Shown here: piece after piece, positions 41,941 to 50,694 of the stretch
How the letters are laid out: each line of letters begins with the position of its first letter
Position numbering within the stretch: the stretch's first letter is position 1
Made by a program: the position numbers and the translations under genes
Assembly (NCBI GenBank): GCA_026636295.1
Contig: CP089459.1
Coordinates: forward strand, 868,001 to 932,000
Source: Medakamo hakoo
Lineage: Eukaryota > Chlorophyta > Trebouxiophyceae > Coccomyxaceae
Length of the DNA: 64,000 nucleotides
Reading direction: 5' to 3'
Notes under the pieces: model-generated
What the model was told of the DNA's origin: nothing
Databases searched by the model: none
What the model saw: the letters and a program-made list of their open reading frames with translations, nothing else

Positions 41941-43297
41941 TCATTTTTCACAAAACGCGGCGAGCGTCTCCTCCAACTTCTCCGGCGCGAAGTCGCCCGT
42001 CACCACACACCCGCCCAGCGGGCCCTTGAGCAGGATCAACCTCAGCTTCCCCGCCGCCACCTTCTTGTCCAGGGCCATCAGGTCGCGGAACTGGGCGCGC
42101 GTCATGGACGGCGGCGGCGTGACGGGCAGGTTGAACGCTTTCAACAAGTCGACGGCGCGGGTGGCGAGCGCGGGCTCAATCCAGCCCAGGCGCGCAGACA
42201 GGTCGGCGGCCATGGCCGTGCCCGCCGCCACCGCTTCGCCGTGCAGCCAGCTCCCGTACCCCGTCGCCGTTTCGATGGCGTGGCCGAACGTGTGGCCCAA
42301 GTTCAGGGTCGCGCGCACGCCGCCTTCCCGTTCGTCCGCCGCCACGACGGCGGCCTTGTTCAGGCACGACTCCTGGATGGCGTGGGCCAGCGCGGCCCGG
42401 TCGCGCGCCATCAGCGCGCGCGCATTGGCTTCCAACCACTCGAACAGGGGGGCGTCCCGGATCAGGCCGTACTTGACGACCTCGCTCATCCCGCTGGCGT
42501 ACTCCCGGTCGGGCAGCGTGTCCAGCGCCTCAATGTCGACCAAGACGAGTTCGGGCTGCCAGAACGCGCCCAACATGTTTTTGCCGCGCGGGTGGTTGAC
42601 GCCGGTTTTGCCGCCGACAGACGAGTCGACGGCCGCCATGACGGAGGTCGGGACCTGAATGAAATTCACGCCGCGCTGGTAGGCCGCCGCGGCGAAGCCC
42701 GTCATGTCACCGACCACGCCGCCGCCCAGGGCGATGAAGGTGGTGTCCCGGGCGTGGCGGCCGGCGAGGGCGGCGTCCCAGACCTAATGAGAGAGAGAGA
42801 GTGGAGGTGGGATGGTGAGGTGAGGAGGTCGGGTCGGGGGGGGAGGTTTTTCGGCCGTGAGGTCCAATTCTGCGCGCCCGCGCACCCACGCCTCCCTCTC
42901 TCTCTCTCTCCACTCCACACACCTTCATGAGCGTGCCCATGTCCTTGTACTGTTCGCCGTCCGGTAAGACGACGGAGTCGACGTCCACGGGCGGCAGGCC
43001 GCCTCCAGGAGCCGTGAGCGCGGTCGTCAGCCGGTCCAAATAAATCGGCCCGACCGTCTCGTTGGTCACGATGAGGGCGCGTTTCCCCGCCACGTGCGGG
43101 ACGATGAGGTCGCCCCTGTCCAGGAGGCCCTGCCCGATTTTGATGGGGTAGGACCGGTCAGGCCCCAGGTCGACGGTGACGGTGCGGACGTCGGTCGACG
43201 CCGGCGCGGCGGGCGCGGTCGCGGCCGTGCGCACGGGGGACGCGCGAGGGCGGCCGGCCGTCGCTGGGCTAGTGGTGCTGAGGACGGTGCCTTGCAT
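41941..43297 (-). CDS. DHQS: Plastid 3-dehydroquinate synthase
   Basis: Two exons, 43297-42923 and 42783-41941 (139-bp intron, donor GTGTGT), encode 405 residues. A transit peptide ([20 protein letters not shown]) leads. The join restores [20 protein letters not shown] and [19 protein letters not shown]. Active-site blocks are [31 protein letters not shown] (Zn-ligand Glu), [12 protein letters not shown] and [11 protein letters not shown] (Zn-ligand His residues). It converts DAHP to 3-dehydroquinate, the second shikimate step, using catalytic NAD+. It is monofunctional, as in plants, not part of a fungal-type AROM fusion. Confidence 0.97.
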
Positions 43298-43522
43298 GGT
43301 CGGGCTGCGGCGTGTGCGGCTGGTGCTTGTGGCGGGCGTGCGCCACGGGGAAAGGGAAATGAAGCTCTGGCCAGGCCCGCGCACCTTCCTCCCCGGCGGC
43401 CTCACACCTAGCCACGAGAGACCTGTTTGTGCCCCGCGCCCGCCCGTCTCGTCGAAGACCAAACAAGTGCGCTACACAACACTCCCCCTCCCTCTCTATG
43501 CGCCGTCCTCCTGCGTATCAGT

Positions 43523-44026
43523 TCACCTGACCCCACCCGACCGCGACCGCGTGAGCGGGCCGTCTGCAGCGGCGGCCTTGGCACCGCCACCAGCCGTGCC
43601 TCCCCTTCCGGCCGGTGGCAGCGGCGGCAGGCCTTCGGTCGTGGACACCCGCCGCCGACGCAGCGGCACAGCCTCCTCACCAACAGCATGCCCGCGTTCC
43701 GGGCTGGACTCGGACGCGCGGCGGGAGCGCGGGCGCGAGGGCGCCGGGGATGGGGAGGCGGAGAGCGCGCGGACGGCGGTGCGGGCCTGGCGGTACAGGT
43801 ACCTGCCTGTCGAGGCGTCGATGAGCGCGCGGGCGGCCGCGGTGAGCAGGGCGGTCGTTGACACGGGCTGCTTGTATGTATGTGTGTGTGTGTCGCCATT
43901 GCCTTCGTCGCCGTCACTCCAGTCTTCCTCGCCGCGGCCCGGCCGCATCACCCAGCCGATGACGGACGAGATGACGGCCACGACCAAGCTGGCCAGGACG
44001 AGGACGCCACGCATGGGGCACACCAT
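43523..44026 (-). CDS. Small single-pass membrane protein, unknown
   Basis: Intronless, 167 residues. The N-terminus is one hydrophobic helix (RGVLVLASLVVAVISSVIGW) followed by an acidic patch (GEEDWSDGDEGNGD) and a short conserved-looking helix (STTALLTAAARALIDASTGR, YLYRQARTAVRAL). The rest is Ser/Pro/Arg-rich low complexity. I do not recognise the family. Support comes from the good helix and from a 102-bp head-to-head spacing with the DUF1499 gene. A GA|GTGACG donor in the acidic patch could hide a short intron. It is probably a membrane-anchored organellar or ER protein. Confidence 0.5.
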   Translation of the reverse strand: MVCPMRGVLVLASLVVAVISSVIGWVMRPGRGEEDWSDGDEGNGDTHTHTYKQPVSTTALLTAAARALIDASTGRYLYRQARTAVRALSASPSPAPSRPRSRRASESSPERGHAVGEEAVPLRRRRVSTTEGLPPLPPAGRGGTAGGGAKAAAADGPLTRSRSGGVR

Positions 44027-44128
44027 GGTGCGTGCGTGTTTGCGCGACCGTCGTCGTCAACAAAAGTGTGCACAGCGCGTGGGAAACACTCGCGCTCTCA
44101 CACTCTCCAAAGAAAAAGAAAAAAAAGG

Positions 44129-44824
44129 ATGAACGCCCGTCCACCCGCCCCGCCCGCTGCCAGTCAAGGACACCAGGCCTTAAGCCGACGGGCCGCACTG
44201 CTCGGAGGAGGCGGTGGCCTGCTCGCCGCCGCTCTGAGCGCGTCCCCCCCTCCCGCGCGCGCCGCGGCCCGGCCTCCACCAGCGACCTCGTTCGCCCGCA
44301 CGCCCGCCACGGACGCCAAGGCCGCGCCGGCCGGCTCCCTGACCCCCGACGGCCGCATCCGGGCCTGCCCAGGCTCCATTCCAAACTGCGTGTCCACGAG
44401 TTCCACGACGTCCGACCTCTACCGGCCGGCCCTGTCTTCTGTGGACGACCCTGAAACCGCGGCCGCGCTGTTGGACGCGGCAGTCGAGCGCGTCTGCCCG
44501 GGCACGACCATCGTGGCGACGGCCGACCCGGCGGCGCCGGCGGGGGCCGTGTTCCGGGCGTACAGGGTGCCCCGGCCGCCCGGGCCGAAAGAAAGCCTGA
44601 GCGGCGGCGGCGCGGCCGCAGACTCGCTCGAAGTCTTGCTCAAGCCGGCGCCCGGCGCCGGGTCGACCGTCCTGTTCCGGTCCCTGGCCGGGGGCGCGAC
44701 GTACGTGTTCCCCTTTCAGACGCCACTGCTGGACGGCGTGCAGGGGGACCGGGTGAGGAGGCTGTTCCGCGACGCGTTGGGCTGGCGGCCGATAGGGTGT
44801 GACCTGTTGGAATGCTTTCAGTGA
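44129..44824 (+). CDS. DUF1499 thylakoid lumen protein with Tat-type targeting
   Basis: Intronless, 231 residues. After a short stroma-targeting stretch there is a twin-arginine segment (LSRRAALLGGGGGLLAAALS) ending near PPPARAAA, a Tat-type lumen signal. The mature domain has RACPGSIPNCVSTSS, the Cys-bearing DUF1499 signature, and later ATYVFPFQTPLLDGVQGDRV, DALGWRPIGCDLLECFQ at the end. DUF1499 proteins occur in bacteria, cyanobacteria and plastids; function is not established. The start ATG (44129) is immediately preceded by an A-rich leader (AAAGAAAAAGAAAAAAAGG). Confidence 0.85.
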   Translation: MNARPPAPPAASQGHQALSRRAALLGGGGGLLAAALSASPPPARAAARPPPATSFARTPATDAKAAPAGSLTPDGRIRACPGSIPNCVSTSSTTSDLYRPALSSVDDPETAAALLDAAVERVCPGTTIVATADPAAPAGAVFRAYRVPRPPGPKESLSGGGAAADSLEVLLKPAPGAGSTVLFRSLAGGATYVFPFQTPLLDGVQGDRVRRLFRDALGWRPIGCDLLECFQ

Positions 44825-44892
44825 AAAAAAGGACAGGGAACGAGCGCAACAACACACACACCCCTCCCCTCTCTGTTGGCCGCTCTCTCCCT

Positions 44893-47800
44893 TCACGGCG
44901 TGCGGGGGGAGGGGGACCGCCCGCCACCCCAGCCCAGGGCGGTGGGCGGCGTGGAGCCGGCGACGGCGGCGGCGCCAGCGCCGGCACCGCCCGGCGGTGG
45001 CGGCGGCAGCGACAGCTCTCCATCCTCCGTCCCCGTGCGCACGGGCGGGGAAGCGCCCCGGCTGTCGGCGCCGGGGGAGGAGGCAGCCCGCGCCGGCGCG
45101 CGCGGGGGTGGGGACCAGGCAATGGGCCCCTCGTGCTGTGGCGGCGGCGGCGGCGGCGGCGGCGGTCCGGCACCACCCCCACCACCCACCCCAGGCGGCC
45201 TGGGTGGCGGCCGGGGTGGCGTCGCGCCGCGCGTGGACGACGGCCGGGCGACGGCCGGGATAGCGCGGGCGGGGGAGCCGCCGCGCGGCCCGCCCGCCCC
45301 ACCCCCTCCACCCCCACCCCCGCCACCCCCACCCCCACCCCCCGGCGTGCCCGCCCGCACGAACGCGGCCGACCCGTCATCCCCGCCCGCCCTGATCGGC
45401 CCGACCTGCAACTCCGATGGCAGAAAGACGTTGGCCGCCCGGATGTCCTTGTTCAGCTGGCGGGCCACGCGCGCCCAGTCAATGCCGACGGCAAAAGCGT
45501 GCGCGGCGCGCGCGCTCGCAAACCCCCACGCGGCTTCCAGGGCGACGCGCCGCAGGCCGGCCGCGTCCACCAGGCCCAGCGTGTGGGCTTGGACGGCCAT
45601 GCCCACGTGCGTCTTGTGGACGTGGATGCCCTCGGACCGCCACTCGGCCAGCCAGGCCGCCTTGTTGGCCTGGCGGTGGCGCAGCGCGGACAGCGTGGCC
45701 AGCACGGGGACGACCTTGTGGATGAAGCAGGCGACGAGGGGGAGGGGGGGCGGCCCGCCCGGCTTGGCGGGCGCGCACGCCCGCCTGTGCAGGGCTTCCG
45801 CGACCAGGACGTCGCCCTGGCCGTTGTCGCCCACGAAGATGACGCACGCCTCCGGCCAGCAGGAAAAGTACTGCTCCCACCGCGCCTGCTTCTTGCGGGC
45901 GAGCGCGACGTACAGGGCGTTGGTCAGGGTGCCCGGCGCCGCGCCGCGCGCGCTGGGCGGCGGCCGCCGGGTGCGGGTCACCCAGCCCGCCAGCGCGGCG
46001 GGGCCGGCGCGCAGCGAGCCCAGCAGCAGGACGGGCCAGGCGTGCAGGTCGCGCGACCGCACGAGCGGGCGGAAAATCGAACGGTACGACGACGCTTCCG
46101 TGTAGCCCTTATACGTCTCCGGCCGGGCGGACAGGAAGACGAGGTGGCCGCCGCGCTGGTGGGGGATGGACGAGCCCGGGTCGGCCGCGGGGGCGGCCCG
46201 GCCGAACGCGGCGGACAGGCCGCCGGCGCCGGACGCGGACGCGGGCGGCGGCCCCCCCCCGGGCGGCGGGCCGGCCCCCGTCCCACTCCCCGTGAACGCT
46301 GCGGCCTGGGTGACCCGGTGCCGGGCGGACTCCAGGAAGTCGGGGCGCCAGGGACCCAGGACGGCGCCGCGGATGCGGGCCGACGCCGCGCGGGCGGACC
46401 GGGCGGCGGCCGCGGCGGCCGCGTCCGCCTCGCTCGCGTCGGGGCCGGGCGTCGACACGCGCGGCGAGCGGGTGCCTGCGCCTCCGCCGCCTCCGCCGCC
46501 GCCGCCGCCGCCGCCGCCTCCACCACCCCCACTCGTCCCGGCGCTCGTGCACTCCAGGATGCGGCGGGCGTGCCCCGCATCCAGCTCGTTGAAGAAGGCG
46601 CACGCGCCCGGGTACGCCGCCCCGCGCGGCAGGCGCCGGTCCACGCCCGCGGGGTAGTGCCCGCCCGAACAGATGAGCGTGTCGTCGATGTCCGACACGA
46701 CTTTCAGCACGACGCCGGGCGGGCCGGACGGGTGGGCGGCCCGGAAGGAGGCCAGCAGGGCGGAGCCTTCGGCCGAGACGTGGGCCAGGACGGCGGCTTG
46801 GGCGGCGCCCTGGAGGTCGACGGTGGCCAGCCTGAAAAACGAGTGGTGGTCGCCGCCGTCGTCGAGGAGGGATTTGAGCCTCGTCAAATCCGCGCCGTGC
46901 GTGTGGGTGATGATGGACACGACCCACCGCTGCCGGCGCGGGCGGTGGCGCAGGCCCACCTTTTGCAGGGCGTCCACGAGCGCGGCGCGGGACAGGACGT
47001 TCAGGTCGTCCAGGCGGCCCGGGTGGTGGTGGTGGTGGTGGTGGTGGGCGTGGGCGTGGGCGGCGGCGGCGGGCGTGGACGTCGACGGGCGTGCGCCACC
47101 TCCGGCGCCGCGCCCGTCCTCACCTGCCGGTCCCGCGGGTGGGGGCGACCCCGTCGTGCTGCCGGCCTGCCGCCCGCCACCGCCGCCGGCCTCTCTCACA
47201 CCGCCAGACCCGGGGCTGGCCAGGAGGTCGACCGTGCGCGCGCCGCACACCTCCACCAGGGCGGCCAGGTTGGTCCGGGCCAGGATGTGGTTGAGCCCGG
47301 GCCGCGGCGCGGATGCCAGGATGGCGTGGATGCGGCCGCGCTCGCGGGCCAGGCCGCCAGCGGCGCGGGCGACGACCTGCGACGCCGAAACGGTCGGGCC
47401 ACGGAAGCGGGAGATGGCCGCGACCGCGGCTGCGACCGCGGCGGCCGCGCCTTCCGCTTCAGGCGAGCCTTTCAGTGCCAGGGCTTCAGGCGGGCAGAAC
47501 GGCGTCAGGGCCTGGCGCTGGACCTCGTCCTCCACCCAGGACGCGGCGAGGATCTGTGTTGGTTGACAGGGGTGCATGAGGTTGGGGAGGGGAGGGGGTG
47601 GGTCGGGGGTGGTGTGGGTGGTCGGGGGCGCGGCGCGGCGCGAATGGGCCGCGAGGGCGCGCCTCGGCTTTGGGTCCGTCGGGCGCATGGAAAATGGCAC
47701 GCATTGCGCGCGCTGTTTGCACGGCTGACGGTATGAGACGCTCAAGTCTGAGCCTGGGCATCGAGACAGGGCAGGCGGGCACTGCGCCCGGCGCCCGGCC

Positions 47801-48144
47801 GCGCGTTTGCTGACGCGCCGAGCTGGCCGCCGGCTCCATTGCAAAAAAAAAACCAAAAACGCACCGCCGACAGGACCAACCAACTAGCGTCCAGCCCGCT
47901 CAGCGTGGAGGACAGCCAGTAGCCGACAATGCCGGACGTGGCGGCCCAGTAGACCCGGCGGACGGTGCGGCTGTTTCGGTGTGGGGTGGGAGAGAGGGCG
48001 TGGCGTCGCACCGCAGAGGACCGACCGGACGGGCGCCGCGCGAGGACGCGACCCCCACTACTCTCTCCGTCCGTACCTGGTGTGTAGGGGCGTGCCATCC
48101 AGGGCGAGGTATACGATGACGGCCAGGACGGCCAACCAGAGCAT
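44893..48144 (-). CDS. APP1-type (DUF2183) phosphatidate phosphatase, membrane-anchored
   Basis: Three exons, 48144-48077, 47970-47865 and 47553-44893, encode 944 residues. Exon 1 starts with a membrane anchor (MLWLAVLAVIVYLALDG). The HAD-type catalytic blocks of APP1 are VVSDIDDTLICSGGHYPAG (DxDxT, about 345), HLVFLSARPETYKGYTE (about 530) and VIFVGDNGQGDVLVAEAL (about 630). A conserved region with CFIHKVVPVLATLSALRHR and EGIHVHKTHVGMAVQAHTLG follows. The enzyme should dephosphorylate phosphatidate to diacylglycerol. Inserts are extreme: a long Gly run (coded at 46482-46530), a His run (47024-47055) and a Gly/Pro C-terminus. Introns are 106 and 311 bp, with an A10 tract (47843-47852) near the second donor. 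Confidence 0.9.
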
Positions 48145-48532
48145 TGTGACGGGATTGGTTGAGGGCGCGACGAGAAGCGCGGGCCTTCCCGGCCATCCCC
48201 CGCCTGGGAGTTTGAGGTGTGGCCACACTGACCTTGGTCGGGGGTTGCACCTCAGACGGCGTCTTCTGTTTTTTTTTTTTTTTTGGTTCTTTCGCACTTG
48301 CTGCGCCCGTCGGACTCTGCCAGGACTCGTAGACGCTTCCCCCTATCCACTCGCGAAGGCAGCGACTCTCGGCATCTTCACTGCGAGAGACGCGCACCCG
48401 CCGCTCCCTCAGCCGAGGCCGGCGCACCTCGTTCGTCTGCGCGCGCTCGTTTGCATGCTCGCGCTCGCCGCGTCGCTCGCCCGCCGGTGCCGTCCTCCCT
48501 CCCTCGCTCGTTCCGCCGCGTCGAACAGAGCC
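48145..48532. promoter_or_regulatory. Divergent promoter region of the APP1-type and tyrosine recombinase-like genes
   Basis: These 388 bp carry a T16 tract (48269-48284), the longest A/T homopolymer in the window, followed by GGTTCTTTCG. No direct or inverted repeats marking a mobile-element end were noticed here. Confidence 0.5.
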
Positions 48533-50635
48533 ATGAGTGGTCTTTCTGCTCGTTGGATGGTGGCTGGGCCGTCACGCAGCGTCGTGGCGGTGAGCAGCGC
48601 GCCCGTGCGCGCGATGCACCGCCCGACAGCCCGTGCGCCCTCAAACCTCCACCCCGCCTCCGTCCGGCGCGCTTACCGCGCCGCGCCCGTCGTGACCGCC
48701 GCCCGGCGCCACGATGGCGCCGTCAACGCCCTGGCTGCGGCGGCCGAGGACGACGTGGACGAAGATGGGGAAGGTGGAGGGGAGGACATCCGGCCCGGCC
48801 CGCCGCGGCCAACCCCGCTCTCGCCCTCCTCTCCGGTCGCGGCCGCCATCGCGGCCGCCCGTGCTGCCGCGGGCCGCCCCACCACCGATGCGGACGCTGT
48901 GCTAGCCGACCGCCTGGAAGGCAGGGGCTTGCGCACGGCGGGCGAGGTGGCTGGGTTGAGTGCGGCGGACGCGGAAAGCCTGCGGCTGCCGGCGGACCTG
49001 CACGCCGCCCTGACCGCGGGCGTGGGCGCTTGGGAGGGCGGGCCCGAGCCGGCTGGAGCTGTGCGCGGTGGGCGGAAGGCAAAAGGCAAGGCGGCGCGGC
49101 CGGCCGCCCGCGGGTCCGCGGCCGTCGCCTCTCCCACGCTGCGCACGACGGGCGTGCCCGCTCCGTCGCCGTCCTACTCGCCGTACGACACGGCCGACCC
49201 ACCTCCCGCCGAGCCAGCCATTGCCGCCATCCAGGCCCGGCTCTGCCCGCCCATGGACCGCTTCCTGCACGGGTGCGCGACCGCGCCCGACGCCCCGCGC
49301 ATCCGCCCCCAAAGGCCCCCGACGTCCGCGCCGGCGCGCTCCATCCTCCGCGTCGCGCCCGGCACGTCCCCCCGCCTGGACGCCGACCTGGCCCGCTTCC
49401 GCAAGTTCATGACGGCCCGCGCCGCCGTCGGCCGCCAGCAGGCCGCCATCCGGCCCGTGACCGCGGCAAAGTACGAGGACCACGTCCGCCGGTGGGCGGG
49501 GTGGTGGGCGGGCGTGTGGGATGGCGGGCCGGCCGGGGGCGGGTCCGGGCCGCCCACCCCCGCCCAGGCGGCGGAGCGGGCGGCCCGCGTCTCCGTGGCC
49601 GACCTCATCCCGGGGACGGGGCCCGACGCGGCCGGCCTGGCGGTGGAGTACGCCGCCTGGCTGGAGGACGAGCGGCGGTGCACGCCCCACACGTCCGGCC
49701 TGTTCCTGCGCTCCGCCCTGGCGGCCGCCAAGTGGCTGCACGCCGGCTCATCGTCCACCCGGCCGCGGGACGGCGACAAAGCGTACGGCGACCTGGGCGT
49801 CGTCCGCGAGCTGCGCGGCCTGTCCAAGGACGCCCGGGCGGCGGGGCGCCGGGCGCCGCCGTCCGGCGACGAGCGCGTCAAGTGGCTGGAGTGGGCCGAC
49901 TACCTCGCGCTCGTCGACGACCTCAAGGCCGAGGTCGCGGGCCGGGACGCGCAGGGCCGGCCCCGGTCCCCCGCCGCCGTCGCCTGGTCGCTGCAGCGGT
50001 ACCTGGTCTTCGCCATCCTGGCGTGCGTGCCCGACCGCCAGCGCACGCTGCGCGAGCTGGAGCTGGGCCGGACGCTGGTGTGGGATCCCGCGGCGGGCGG
50101 CGGGCCGGCCGACGGCGGGCCGCCCGGCCGCTGGGTCATCCGGCACGGGCCCGACGACTACAAGACGGGCGCCGCCTACGGCGCCCGCCCGCCCCTCATC
50201 CTGTCCCCCAGCCTCTACCCGGAGCTCGGCGCGTTCATCTCGCACTACCGGGCGGCCCTCAACCCGGACGGCGGCCACGCCTTTTTGTTCTGCATGAAGA
50301 CGGGCGCGCCGCTGACGGCGCAGGCCCTCTACCGCCTGTTCCAGTGCGCGGCGTACCGCCTGACCGGCCAAAAGACAAACCCGCACCTGGTCCGGGACAT
50401 GATCGTGACGCACATCCGGGCGCGGGGCGACGCGACGGAGGCGGAGCTGGAGGCCCTGGCCCTGTACATGGGCCACTCCGTCGCCATGCAGCGGCAGACG
50501 TACGACCGCCGGACGGTGGCCCAAAAGGTGGAGCCGGCCGTGGACTTGCTGGCGCGGTTGAACGGGGAGGCGGCGGCCCAGGCGGGGTTGGGTGGTGGTG
50601 GTGGTGGTGGTGGTGGTCGTGGTGGACGCGCGTGA
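48533..50635 (+). CDS. Tyrosine recombinase (integrase)-like protein with organelle-type N-terminus
   Basis: Intronless, 700 residues. Residues 1-58 are Ser/Arg/Ala-rich without acidic residues (MSGLSARWMVAGPSRSVVAV), like a plastid or mitochondrial transit peptide. A linker follows (about 60-300), then a putative core-binding helical domain (about 300-425: FRKFMTARAAVGRQQAAIRP, TAAKYEDHVRRWAGWW). The C-terminal domain carries a tyrosine-recombinase set: the Arg cluster VPDRQRTLRELELG (R502/R504/R507), K544 in DDYKTG, H618-x-x-R621 in NPHLVRDMIVTHI, H648 in YMGHSVAMQRQ and Y657 nine residues later. Tyrosine recombinases cut and rejoin DNA through a 3'-phosphotyrosine. It ends in a Gly run and converges with the next gene after 59 bp. 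No flanking repeats were seen. It may be a host-adopted recombinase or a Crypton-like relic; its role is unknown. Confidence 0.8.
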   Translation: MSGLSARWMVAGPSRSVVAVSSAPVRAMHRPTARAPSNLHPASVRRAYRAAPVVTAARRHDGAVNALAAAAEDDVDEDGEGGGEDIRPGPPRPTPLSPSSPVAAAIAAARAAAGRPTTDADAVLADRLEGRGLRTAGEVAGLSAADAESLRLPADLHAALTAGVGAWEGGPEPAGAVRGGRKAKGKAARPAARGSAAVASPTLRTTGVPAPSPSYSPYDTADPPPAEPAIAAIQARLCPPMDRFLHGCATAPDAPRIRPQRPPTSAPARSILRVAPGTSPRLDADLARFRKFMTARAAVGRQQAAIRPVTAAKYEDHVRRWAGWWAGVWDGGPAGGGSGPPTPAQAAERAARVSVADLIPGTGPDAAGLAVEYAAWLEDERRCTPHTSGLFLRSALAAAKWLHAGSSSTRPRDGDKAYGDLGVVRELRGLSKDARAAGRRAPPSGDERVKWLEWADYLALVDDLKAEVAGRDAQGRPRSPAAVAWSLQRYLVFAILACVPDRQRTLRELELGRTLVWDPAAGGGPADGGPPGRWVIRHGPDDYKTGAAYGARPPLILSPSLYPELGAFISHYRAALNPDGGHAFLFCMKTGAPLTAQALYRLFQCAAYRLTGQKTNPHLVRDMIVTHIRARGDATEAELEALALYMGHSVAMQRQTYDRRTVAQKVEPAVDLLARLNGEAAAQAGLGGGGGGGGGRGGRA

Positions 50636-50694
50636 TGACGGCGGGGACTGGAAAACACGGCCACACTCGTTTGCTTTTTTTTTCTCTCTCCCTC

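Noticed and set aside
44812-47736. 974-codon plus-strand frame opposite the APP1-type gene
   Set aside because: Pro/Arg/Gly-rich with no recognisable motif, entirely antisense to conserved HAD phosphatase blocks.
48145-50694. Recombinase as part of an intact mobile element
   Set aside because: I saw no terminal inverted or direct repeats, no second element gene and no target-site-like duplication in the short flanks; Crypton-type elements can lack repeats, so this is kept only as an alternative.
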